Positions 12,449 through 23,292 of a stretch of DNA of 64,000 bases are shown here, in pieces. The first letter of the stretch is position 1. Each line of letters opens with the position of its first letter. Below the pieces are notes generated by a model. It saw only the letters and a list, made by a program, of their open reading frames with translations, searched no databases and was not told the origin of the DNA. This DNA comes from Grammothele lineata. Its lineage: Eukaryota > Basidiomycota > Agaricomycetes > Polyporales > Polyporaceae. The stretch lies in the NCBI GenBank assembly GCA_002150815.3, contig NDFF03000050.1, positions 248,001 to 312,000 of the forward strand, written 5' to 3'. The translations under genes were made by a program, and so were the position numbers.

Positions 12449-15103
12449 GACGCGCAGGTTCGGCATGACGACGACAGCGCATACAGCCGAGACATAGCGT
12501 CGAGATTGGGAAAGGCCCTCGGGAATGGCGGGGGTGGCGGTGATGGCGATGTGCCAGGAGGGGCCCCTGGGCCCTGAGGGCGGGCGCACATGACCGCGTC
12601 GCGCGCGGGGCGCGGGTCACGCGCCCCCCCTTCCTGCCCGCCGCCGCCGTCGTCCTTCTGATTTTCTCGACGCCGACGGGCACTCGGGAGATGGCGCCAG
12701 AGTCGTGACTTGACTTGACTGGGATCTCTGAGAAGTCCGTTGGGAAATCAGCGTCGAGAGACCGGGAGGGGGGAGGGGGTATCCCGTGACGGTGCGTCGG
12801 GTGACGTCACTCGGGCGAGGAGGGAGGGAGGAAGAGGACGTTGGAGAACTTAGACGACAAAGAGGCTAGAGCGTCGGGGTCTGTGGCGTGTGCGGCACGT
12901 ACGCCTGTTCGACAGACGCGTCATCGCCGTAGATAGTCGTGCTGCTGGGAACCGCAGGCTGGCGCAACGCCGCGGCGTTCTGGGAACACCGTATACGTAG
13001 CCAGACGCGGCGGAGAGCGAGGCGAGGCGGGCGGAAAGGAGTCACTGGGGATGGCCAAAGCCGACGTCAAAGTACCGAGATTCGCCAGGCACGCGCTCAG
13101 GTGGCCGGGAGACGCGTGCTGCAGCGTGCGGCCGGGCGAGAAATCGAAGAAGGTGGGGGAGACGGGAAGGGCGGGGGGTTAGGCCGCTTCCCGCGACTCC
13201 ACGGCGCGTGTGCACGGAGGATAGCAGCCCTGCACACGGGCCCTGAGGATCTGCACCGAGCGCATGGAGGCATGAGGGATGGGAAGGGGCGGAGGCGAGG
13301 ACGGACTCGGTACGCACTCTGGGCACGCAAGCTCGGGATGCGTGCGGCGGGAGACTAGGCACGATCGACGGCGCGGGGCACATATCGCATATACGTGCAC
13401 GCCGTCGCCGGCCTCCTCTAGAAGCTTGTTCTCGACGTGGTCTTCGCGGCAATACCGGTAGATGTGATCGAACGCGGGAAGAGGTCATCGTGCACTCGTC
13501 TACAGCGGCCGTGGGCGCGTCCGCTTCTCCCCAGAGCAAAGACGTTGAGGTCCAGAGCGGCCGGGGGTGCTGCTCCACCGTCGTCTTTGGCCACTAAGAA
13601 TACGCCCGATGTACGCTCGCAGAGAAGCGCGTCCCTGAGCCTGAGGGACTTCGCACGGAGAGAAACGACGCCGAGTATGCGGGTGTCTTCAGCCTTTCTT
13701 GAGACGGTCATTGTGTACGGGTTCGAGAGATGTTCTGCCGGTAAGGACGAGATCGCGCCCACACACGAGTCCTGGTACCCAGTCTGGATTACATCCGCTG
13801 CCGAGCCCGAAAAAAGGCGCTTGGATCCACAGGGCAGGTTAGAGACCCATGTCGCACCTGGGATGCATCGTCGCACCTGTTCCATGCAGCCCGTCAGTCC
13901 TGAACGCGCGAGCTGAAGGGCGAAGCGTACCGCGTCAGACGTGGCGAGGGTATTGCCGGATTAGGTATGTCCTCAGGAATGGAACAAAGTTGCGTGCCGC
14001 TCCGTGCCTCCTCCACGCGCCGCCGGCACGAAAAAAAAGGCTGGCTGGTGGGAGCCGCGACCCCTTTACGCGTATCCTCGATGACTTGGACCGTCCGAAA
14101 GCGCACCCGCGTGCGTACGTACGCGTCACCCTTCAGCAACTCGGAGTGGACCCGGGCTCGAGTGTAGGCCCCTGCTAATGCGTCCGAAGACGCGGTGCGG
14201 CACCCCACATCCACGCGCGACGCAGGTGGGAGCAGGCCGCGTCCGGCCGACCGCGGCGCGCACCCACGTCCGCAAAGAGCGTAAGAGAGTTGGGCGTGCA
14301 TGCGGGGCAAGTGCGGAAGGGCCGCGGGGGAACGCAAGGAGAAGCGCGGACGCAGAAACCGCAGCGTCACTGGGTCGCGTCCCACGACGGAACGTGGGGC
14401 GACCGCGCACGGCGCGCGACTCGGCCGAGCGGGCGGGAGGCGTGGGGCCTGCGCCGCGGTCGTGGGCGGCGGCTGCTATGAATACGTGGGGGGCGAGAAG
14501 GATCCGCCCTCGGATGCAGGTAGGGAATTGGGGGCGAGGAGGAAGTGCGAGTTCGAATTCCCGCCGCTGTCGCGGGGGCGCGTGCGCGAGAGCCGCCGCG
14601 CGGTGCGCGTCGCGGGCTTTGGCCTACGTGGACGGGGCGTGCGCTGTGAACGTCGGTACCTGTGAGTGATTGTCTTGGTCATCTGAGCGCGACGGTGGAC
14701 ATTGGGCGACGACTTACCGCCCCAGATAACGGGACAGGGTCCGTGAGTGCCTGCCCCTGTGGTATGTTTCCGGAGTCAGAGAAGCGCCAACGCGCCGTCA
14801 CGGGTTGTCTTTTCGGGCTGAGGTGGTTCTCGTGAGTGATGCTTCGACACCGTGTCTCCGCGCATTTGGAGGCGGACGCGGGCAGAAAAAACGCGTCCGT
14901 TTTCGCCAGGTCATCGTGGATGGGGACAAAGACCATAGGCGCTGTGCAGCCCCGGATCTAGGGTCTGTCACGTGTGACGCCCCCATCGATGGCGACGCGG
15001 CCGAGGCAGTGGCACGACCGTGACCGAGTCTTTCGCAAGCTTCCATCCAGTCCTGTGCACCGCGTCCGCGTCGCGTACAAAGAAGTGGGAAATCAAGCAA
15101 GAA

Positions 15104-16734
15104 ATGAAGGACACGATACTTGACGCAAGTATGTGTCACCGCACACGGCTTGCCCTACATTCGCTCACTTCGGCCGACTGTCTCCGCAGACTTTCCCCGC
15201 ACGCTAGACCAGCGTGTCTACCATCTCGGCCTCCGAGCAGGCGAGGTGGCCAATCGCATAGTGCGTCTCCCAGTCTTCTACATTGCTTCTCCAGGCGTGC
15301 TTCTCATACTTGACGTCTAGATCACCCTCGGCGCTCCTTCGCGCGCGCATGGGGTTGCTTCTTTTCTCGACCCCACCCCAGTCCCTTTTACGCTCACCTC
15401 CGAGCGTGGATTCACAACCATCACGGGTCGATACAAGGGTGTGCCCGTGTCCATTGTTGCAATAGGCATGGGCTACCCCAACGCCGACTTCTTTGTCCGA
15501 GAGGTTCGGGAGTGTCTCAACGGCGACATGATCGTGGTCAGGTCAGATGTCGCATTTTCGACTTCGGATCTCTAGAGCACGAGTGTTCTGACAGGTTTGT
15601 TCGGTGTTAATTGGAAGCTAAAACGTATCCGTATAGGCTTGGTTCATGTGGCGCACTTGTCGACGTCCCCGTGGGTACCGTTGTCGCGCCCAAGGGGAGC
15701 ATTGCAGTCACGAGGAACTACGATTTCGACTTCGTGTCAGGGGAGTCGGATGGTGAGCCGTATCGATTCAGCAAGCCAGTAAGTGTGCTGGAGCTTCCCT
15801 GCGTACGCACTCATTACGTGGAGGATACGACGACTCACTGTGGTGTGATCACAGGTCATGGCAGATCGAGAAGTGCACGATGCAGTAAGGTTTCACGCTA
15901 GCGCGCCCGCTCTAAAAGCCTACTCCAATCCTGTAATGCTACAATATAGGTGGTAGCCTCACTCAATGCAACACGCCCCTCAGATATCACGACGCCGATC
16001 CTGGATAGTACCCTGAACGCTTCAGCGGACAGGTAACGTTATCCCCATCTTTGCTTCTGTGGCGAAGACGTCCTCGGCTGACGTCCCAGCAAAGCTTCTA
16101 CTCCTCGCAGGGTCGGCAAACGTCCTTCCCCGACCGTAACTCGGACCTCATTCCCCGCCTCATGGCGACGCACCCAGATATCGCCACGCTCGAGGTCCGT
16201 TTCAGTCCAAATGCCATGTCTAGCGCTGTACCCTGACGTCGTCCCTGCACCCCCCCTGCCCTGCTCCTGATTGATGCCACGGAACAGATGGAGACATTCC
16301 ACGTCCTGCACCTCGCTGCCTGCTGGCGCCCGAAGACGCAGCAGAGTTCTACTGAGGCTCCCCCCATCCAGCATGGTCCGACAGCCCCTACGATCCCCCC
16401 GCCCGCTGCTCCGTCCACGCAGACAGGCGTGCAGGTCCCAGCCGATGGCACCCAGCAGGTGCACTCCTCACCGCGTATCCGCGCTGCGGCCGCACAGATG
16501 GTGTTTGCGTCCCGGCTCTCGCAGGACTGGATCTCACCTCAGCGCGTTGCGGATATCGAGGCCTGGACGGGTCGCGCAGTCCTTGAGGCGCTTATAGGCC
16601 TCGAGGTCCCTGAAGAGGCGAGTTTATCATTCCCTGCAGTTTTGATCATAAGCCCTCATAGCATGGAACAGAGACTGCACGAGGGGAGCGGAAGCGTCTG
16701 GGAGGTCAAGCCCGACGGCACGGTTCAGCGCTAA
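15104..16734 (+). CDS. Uridine phosphorylase-like nucleoside phosphorylase
   Basis: Cytosolic pyrimidine-salvage enzyme of the PNP/UDP phosphorylase family (uridine + phosphate to uracil + ribose-1-phosphate). Eight exons join in frame: 15104-15128, 15190-15260, 15321-15541, 15637-15778, 15855-15884, 15950-16032, 16095-16194 and 16288-16734, giving 372 residues. Family features are the N-terminal RVYHLGLRAGEVANRI block, the LGSCGAL glycine motif followed by VGTVVAPKGS, a YSSQGRQTSFPDRN segment, and the LEMETFHVLHLA helix carrying the substrate-site M-E-T. The last exon inserts a Pro/Thr/Gln-rich stretch of about 50 residues before the final helices, making the protein longer than bacterial Udp (about 250 residues). 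The start is the ATG of a 25-nt exon whose junction restores an NFPRT reading. The small first exon is the least certain part. Confidence 0.88.
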
Positions 16735-19700
16735 AGACATAGATGTGTGTACCGAATCGGACGGAAAGAGGAACGGAAGCGAAGGACAGCCACTGTACGG
16801 TATTAGAGGTTGTTGTATTGACTTGTGTCATACCAGCAACGCATAGAGTCCATCTTGTTGCGAACCCTTCACAGCGGTGCGGCGTAGGAACGACATTTCC
16901 GAACACCTTCTATCGCACAAGAATAGCACGTAAATGGGCCCACGGCTCCGGCGGGAGGCTCTGGTTCAATACCTTGTTTGACGACCCGACGGTAAAAGAG
17001 TGCAGCAGGGGCGAGATCTTAGTCATGTTGCGCGTGGGCTTCGGTGCGGAGAGAGCACTTGTAGAGGGTCGGACCGGCTGCTATAGTGCACGGGCGGAGC
17101 GGAGACGGCGCGTATGGGAGTGCATTCCCAGGCGCGGAACCGAAGGCGAACCACCTTACGTTGTCTGTGTATGCACCAAGGCGACGCGAACCGCCACTTG
17201 AGCCTGTCGTACCAGCGTGTCCGTCCGTCGACGCAGCTTCTACGGCCGCCGTACTGAGGTGTCGCTGCGACGCGAATAGAATCGTAGTTGAAGACGCGGC
17301 GTTCCGCCTCGCGCAGGTGCGGCATTACGACACGCTAGTTCCACCGCCTGCGAGAGGGGAAACCTGTTCCTTAGTTGGCCAGACTACCGTGACGAACCTA
17401 ATTACGAACATACTGCTGGTGTGGCTGACTGTGCTACCGAAAGAGACGTGCACGCTATTCGGTGGATGTATGTGTAATCGGGGTACATGCTCAGGCTGGC
17501 GGCGCCCGCCACGGCTTATTGTTGATGCTGTTTAGAGTGAACCCTCTCCCGTACGTAGATGGTATGCTAAATACCAGTCTGATAACCTGACAGGGGACCG
17601 CATGACGCTTAAGACACACACACAGAGGGAGCTGTGCTCTCTCCAGTGCAAAGCACAGAAGGAACGCACGCTGCCACCCAAGGTTCGCGCCTTCCCGTTC
17701 TGTCAGAGCTCAGATGCGATCGTGCCAGTGTACACGCTGTGGGTGGTTGTGTTACAGCGACGATCGGCCTGGAATGCGCCTCCAAGCCAAGCGGGAGCCC
17801 ACCTGACCCTCCAGGTCCGATCGGCAGATTACCACCACCGGTTGTACGCCTGTAGGTCCACGAACCACTCCCGAACCCCGACTCGGACCCGAGAATGCCC
17901 AGACTAGACCCTCGCGAGTCCTTCTGCACCCACACGCAGGGTAGCGGGGAGGCGGCGGGGTCAACAGGGCCCCGGCGGAAGGTCATCTGCGGTCGAAGCG
18001 TATCGCCTGCCGCCCGCGAGTGGATCTCCTGGGAGCCTAGCGGGTCGCTGCTCCTCGCTTTCTGGCCAATCCCGCGTTCCCGAAACCAGCCACACGTCTG
18101 GGCGGGCCTCCGATTCGCCCGCAAAGGGCACGGACCTTTTGCGAAGGAGCGGGCGGTGGGCCGCGGGCCTGAAGGGGCTGGGAGATCGTGTGCGAGATAG
18201 ACGCTACGCTGCCCGACTTGTAAGCCTGCGCACAGGCACGCCGTGCGCTGGGAACGCGGCAGGACGCGCGAGGGAGGTGCGACAGGCTGCTGGTTGTCAG
18301 CTCCAGGCCCTCGTCCTTGGGTCTTCCCTGTTAAGGCGTCGGCGGGACCGAGAGCGTCGACAGACCTGAGAACGGCCGGGAGGATCGGAGCGCGACGGCA
18401 GTGGGCTGTCTTGAGGACTGTCCGACGGAATGAGCGGAGTCCCAGGCGGCCCTCCTCCCTGCCACGCTGCTCTCCGCGCCAGCCACGGTCTTATATCGTC
18501 GAAGCAATGGCCGATGACGCACCAGCGCCGCATATGAATGTCGAAACGAATTGAGAGACGGATAGGTTGCCGGTGGTGCGCGGCGGACCCGAGGGAACCT
18601 CGCACAAACGGCGCCGCGGGAGGCCGTCCAGAGCTTCCCCTTCCCTCCGGTTCAGATGGGCGTCTTAGAACTCGCTCGCTTGCGGAGCGGCGCCCTCTCC
18701 ACCGCTTCGTTCTCAGGGGAGGGGCGCAGTTGGAGATACGGCATACGCGATAGTACAATCTCTTGGCCTGCTCAGTATTGAATGAAAGATCGCAATTCGT
18801 CCTAGTGCAGTCGACATGAGGCGGGGCCATGGGAGAGACCCAGGTATTCTGCGGAGAGTCATATCGCGGAGCAGTTCAGTCTATGAGCCTGTGGGCTATT
18901 TGCGGGTCGGCACACTTACCTAGACGACGATGTGCCCGCGATAGAACGGGCGGGCGAAGAGCGCTGCGCGCCGCTTCGCTGCCAGCCCCCCATCTGCATC
19001 GCGAACCGGGTGCGAGAGTTCGGGGTGTGTGTATGCGCCATCGATGCCATCATCACCCTCCGTCGCACGTTCTCGCGCATGCATGCGGCGGTGGGGGACA
19101 GGCACCACTGGGGAGCGCGCCCATGGAACGAGTATCGCCGTGCCGGATATGCTGCGCGGCGGTCGGTCTCTAGAGCAATTTAGTCAATTAGCCTTTCAGA
19201 GTCGTCACGTGATGGTCTTCCTCACAACGACTCTTGTTCTCTTGCGAGGTACCCGCTTGAGCGGACTCGGGCGGGTTGTTAGCGGAGAGCGACTCTATCA
19301 CCAGCGGAGAAAGGTTGGATAATCCTCTGAGAAACTGCCGGAGGTCCTCCCATGGAGGGACACTCGCATTCATTTGTGAGGCCATCTTGCTATCGTAGAA
19401 AATCCGATAATCAACATGGCGTTGAATCGTGGGCGAAGGGACGTCATGGAAAGTCGAAATTCCGGGGTCTGAAGCAAGATTTTAAAAGGAGGGACGTTGA
19501 GCGCTCATGAACTCAGCCACTTCAGGCAACCGCCCACCACACTACGTACCTCTACGTCGTCTTATTATCATTCTAGACTAATACTCTTGCAAGTAGAGGA
19601 GAAGATGTCTGTCGTAGGCGGCGTCCTGTATACAGAAAGGTGAGCCATGACGGATGGTGCGAGTGGCGAAAACGGACAACGGTTCACACCTCTACCCCGA

Positions 19701-20552
19701 CAACTGTTGAGTTTCGTCTGTCATCTCTGGACCTATTACTTTGTGCTTTATAATCACATCACCGACGCGGATGTGATCTCGCGTCGAGAAGGCCTCCGAC
19801 CCCTGACAACGAGACGAAGTGAGAGGGCGCCAGGTGAGTGCTACTGCTTTCCGCTGACGATCCTTCGCGAGTCCGCCCCCGCGCACCTACCTATCAAAGG
19901 CTGGGATGTTGTACGAGCGGTGTCAACGTACTGGCAATGGGCGTGGAAGAAACATGGGTTAGGAAGCGGAGATTAGAGGCATCGGGAACTACCGTCAGTG
20001 AGCTCTAGACAATCAACCCAAACTCATAGTCTCCATACCTCTCCTCCTGCTTTCTCCCCAGTGCGTCGACCTTGACTTCGCAATCTCGTCTGTATGCGGG
20101 TGGTCGAGCACCAGCATCAGCCTTCTTCGTGACACCTCGAGAAAGCGTGAACTCACCGAGCCGAGACGCGAGGGCGCCCTCGCTACCCGGTCGCTGTCTC
20201 AGCGTCCGGCACCCATCTTATGCTCGTCGGACCTTTACACTCGGCACTTCTCCCCCTCTGTTTGTCTTCGTGGGGGCCAGGATACACCCGCTCATGATCT
20301 CTCAACCATTGTATACTTCACGGCTCGATGACCACCCCACACGCGCGTGACCCGCGCGGCCTACACATCGCACACAATCCACCAGTCTTCTGTGCGCTCC
20401 CCGCACGCGCGATAGGCGGGCCGGGCGAGCGCGGCCGCGCCGTCGCCCGCTCGCCCATTCATTGCGGCACTCGCTGAGGCAGGCAACTGGGCGCGTGTGT
20501 GAAATCGGGAAGGGTGTCTATATAGTGGGTGCGGGGCGCATGACCGCGCGCG
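16735..20552. other. Gene-free stretch of 3.8 kb
   Basis: No domain or splice-consistent gene was found. Frames of about 150 aa at 16743-17201 and 17086-17535 overlap each other and have no conserved motif. A 109-aa frame at 19647-19976 (plus) is Trp-rich toward its end and could be a small hypothetical gene, but nothing supports it further. The part adjoining 20553 is expected to be the 3' end of the minus-strand GDT1 transcript. Confidence 0.4.
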
Positions 20553-21673
20553 TCATGCGCCCATCAGAGGATGCAGGTCCGCCGCCTCCGGGTCTATCGC
20601 TAGGAATGCTTCGTACAAGTACACAACTCCAAACAGGAGGAAGAGCCCGCTCGCGGCAAGCGTCACTGCAGGGGGCGAGGGGTGATATCAGTATCTCGAC
20701 CGTGTGTCACGTGGGGCGCGCGGAAGTAAAGAAGGGGCGGGATGGGGGTGAGGGTGCGGATGCAAACGCGGGCACGAAAGCGAAGGGTGCGGAGAGATTC
20801 GGGGGGAGGGGCGCACGAATACAAGAGCGGAGAGGAACGTACCGTGCTTGACCGAGATTTTCGTCGAGATGTACCGTCCACCCATTACAGCAAGCGCGGT
20901 GCAGCATGAGTGCCCGACGACCGTGCCAAACGCGACAACGTATACGTTCTAAAAGCAGTCGTGGCGGGGTGGGTAAGAATAGCACGAGCTAAATGAAGAG
21001 CACTCACGTCTGCGGCAGCGAGTGCAATGGTGGAAATCTGGCTGCGGTCTCCCCACTCCCCGAGGAACGTAAGGACGAAGGCTTGAACGAAGACAGGGCC
21101 GAGCAGGTAGCTGAAGAAATTGCGCGTGGCTTCGGCGTACGACTGGAGCCCCTTCTGCGCGGGAGAGCGGGGTGAAGCGGGGCGTCCCGCAGACCTCCGA
21201 CGAGCGTGACCTTGACCGCGTCCGTGTCCCGCTTCCATCGCCTCGAGCGGCACGATCTCCTCCCCGTCTGGCCCGAGCGCGCCCGTACCGTCGTGTGCCG
21301 CCTCGTCTCCCTCGATGTCCTCCTCCGCCTCCTTCATTTCCTCCTGTATTTTCTCGTTCCCCGCCTTCATCTCACGGCCCTCTTGAAGCATCTTCACGCC
21401 GAAGACGAGGAACAGGGCGGCTGCGCACGCTTGTGTCCATTTGCGAGGGATGAGGGTAGGTAGGATGTGGCCGAGCTCCGCGGAAAGTATAGACATGACG
21501 ACAAGAGAACCAAACGCGCCCGCAAAGACGACGAGGCGGGGATGACGCATAGCAAGGAGGGCAGCAATTAGAAAAGTCTTGTCCCCGATCTCTGAGACGA
21601 TGATCATCGCGAACGACCGCCAGAGGGCGTGGAAGGCGCCCTCGTCGGCGGCGGACGTGACATCTACGGCCAT
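20553..21673 (-). CDS. GDT1: GDT1-like Ca2+/Mn2+ : H+ transporter (UPF0016/TMEM165)
   Basis: Golgi-type divalent cation transporter supplying Mn2+ for glycosylation and removing cytosolic Ca2+. Three exons, 21673-21008, 20948-20843 and 20665-20553, give 294 residues. Both family signatures E-x-G-D-(K/R)-(T/S) are intact: EIGDKT at 28-33 and EWGDRS at 206-211. Each starts a bundle of about three membrane helices. A charged loop of roughly 90 residues, acidic then Arg/Ser/Pro-rich, separates the halves. The last exon holds the C-terminal helix (SGLFLLFGVVYLYEAF). The N-terminus is short, with no separate cleavable leader ahead of the first helix. The gene is divergent from 22124, with about 450 bp between the two start codons. 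Confidence 0.93.
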
Positions 21674-22123
21674 TCAAGGAACCTGCGAATCATATGAGTG
21701 GGCATTCGTGAGCATTCAGCGATGGCATACAATTACGTCGTGTAGTACTGGGCCGATGACGAGACTAGATACCAGGAGGGATGATAGGTGACGCAGTGGA
21801 GGAGGATGAGGACACTTACAATAACCGTGAAACGGAACACGTACAAGCGCGAAGCAAGCGCGCGAGGGTGCATATCACGTGGGTGAGGCGCTTCATTGGG
21901 GCAGTGACCAGTCGCGTGGCACTTGTTAGTAATCCTGGCGACCGCCCCCCTACACCACGGTGCCCGAAACAGTCCAACTCCCTTTTCGATTACCTTGATC
22001 ATGCTTGACAAGGGCGTATCAGCTATCTATTGCGTTCACTAGCCAGCTTTAATGCTCCTATCGCATTGCTTCGTGAACAGCTCCCATCGATCTTGCTTTC
22101 CGACATTCAAATACTGAACATCA

Positions 22124-23292
22124 ATGCCAGAAGAACATTACGGAGATTTGAGCGACGGCGTGTCAGGTCACGACCAGAACATAGGCGGAGCCAGCCCTGT
22201 GAGCCTTGGAGATGCCCCAGATGGAGAACGCATAGCACTTAATTCGCAAGGGTCTCGTGTACCGGTCAGTGCTATAATCTTCTTAGACATGCAATACGGG
22301 GTCCGGCTCGAGTCTTACGCCGCGTTTTGATCCGCTCGAATAGTGGCACAATCTATGGGCCGTGCCCACCTTCTCCATTGCGTACGGTATCCATCGGTTC
22401 TATAGACGCTACCGCTCGCGGCGTCTACCTCCACTCACCTCTCTCAAACTCCCAGAGGTGTATATCAGCCTGGCGGTTGCGAGCAGCGCTCTCGTCTATG
22501 GCGCACTATCAGAGGTGGCAGCCGAGGAAACAGACCGCGACCTGCTGTCTCTCCATCGCCTATTGCAAGATGTTCCACGCAGGGCTCCAGCAACCCCCGG
22601 TTCAAGGATCAGGAAGCTGGGGGACGCCTTCGAGCGGGATGGGATTCTGAGAATGACGGAACATTACCGCCACGGTAAGAACCCTCGCTGCGAAATTTGC
22701 CACGCATCGTACTCTGAACAGGTATGATGATCACAGATGACTATCGCACCGCAGGTATTCTTGGAAAACTCGCTTGGCATCATGCCCACATGTGGTCCGA
22801 TTCTCGTCTATGGTGTACCTGGTCCGTCATGCTCCTCTTTCAGCAGCACTTCCTTTTAGAGCAGGAGAAGAGCGGTTCAGCACAATCGTCATCGGACCAC
22901 AAGAGAATGACGACTCTACTCGCAAACGCATCTTCTGGCTTGGTGCGTGCACCGTAGTGGCTTGAGTTTCACCGTACTGAAACCACGAGTAGGAAGACAG
23001 AGTCACATATGGACTATGGTACTCCTGGTACGCGTCCATACCTATCTCGATGCTCGCGAGATGGTCAGGACGGCGACTCCTCTACCTTCCTATGAACGGT
23101 GTCCAACGCCTCATCGTTGGCGGGATGGTCTCCATAGATGCTTTGCAAATATATCGTCACTGGAGTTCGTTGCAGAAGATTGAGAATAAAGGGTTGTTTG
23201 TTCGATTGGTGGAGGAAATCCTGGAGCAGGTGTCGCACGACAGCACGGACGGGGTTGGCGCAGAAAAAAAGGAGCCGTCGAAGGGAACATAG
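22124..23292 (+). CDS. Orphan hydrophobic protein, family member A
   Basis: Function unknown. Four exons, 22124-22264, 22344-22674, 22755-22942 and 22993-23292, join in frame to 319 residues. The model is supported by its paralogue at 60510-61711, which has four exons with the same splice phases (0, 1, 0) and matching blocks: W-x3-W/F-x-(V/L)-P near the start of exon 2, LPPLTSLKLPEVY against IAPLTSLKVQEIY, and NGVQRLIVGGM against NGLQRVLWYGL in the last exon. Residues 1-47 are acidic and probably disordered. Short hydrophobic stretches around LPEVYISLAVASSALVYGAL and VQRLIVGGMVSIDAL could be membrane-associated, though neither is a clear helix pair. The C-terminus is Lys/Glu-rich. Confidence 0.65.

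Larger units (their letters stand above)
5175..15103. other. About 9.9 kb GC-rich region without recognisable genes
   Basis: All frames across this region are arginine, proline, serine or alanine-rich, often open on both strands at once, as expected for GC-rich non-coding DNA. I found no conserved motif and no exon chain with matching phases. The segment next to 5174 should contain the promoter and 5' UTR of the HMG gene. The segment before 15104 should hold the promoter of the uridine phosphorylase-like gene. A 159-aa frame at 13437-13916 (plus) lies opposite an equally open minus frame, and I do not call it. Confidence 0.45.

Noticed and set aside
13437..13916. 159-aa plus-strand open frame
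   Set aside because: The opposite strand is equally open over the same bases and neither carries a motif; typical of GC-rich non-coding DNA.
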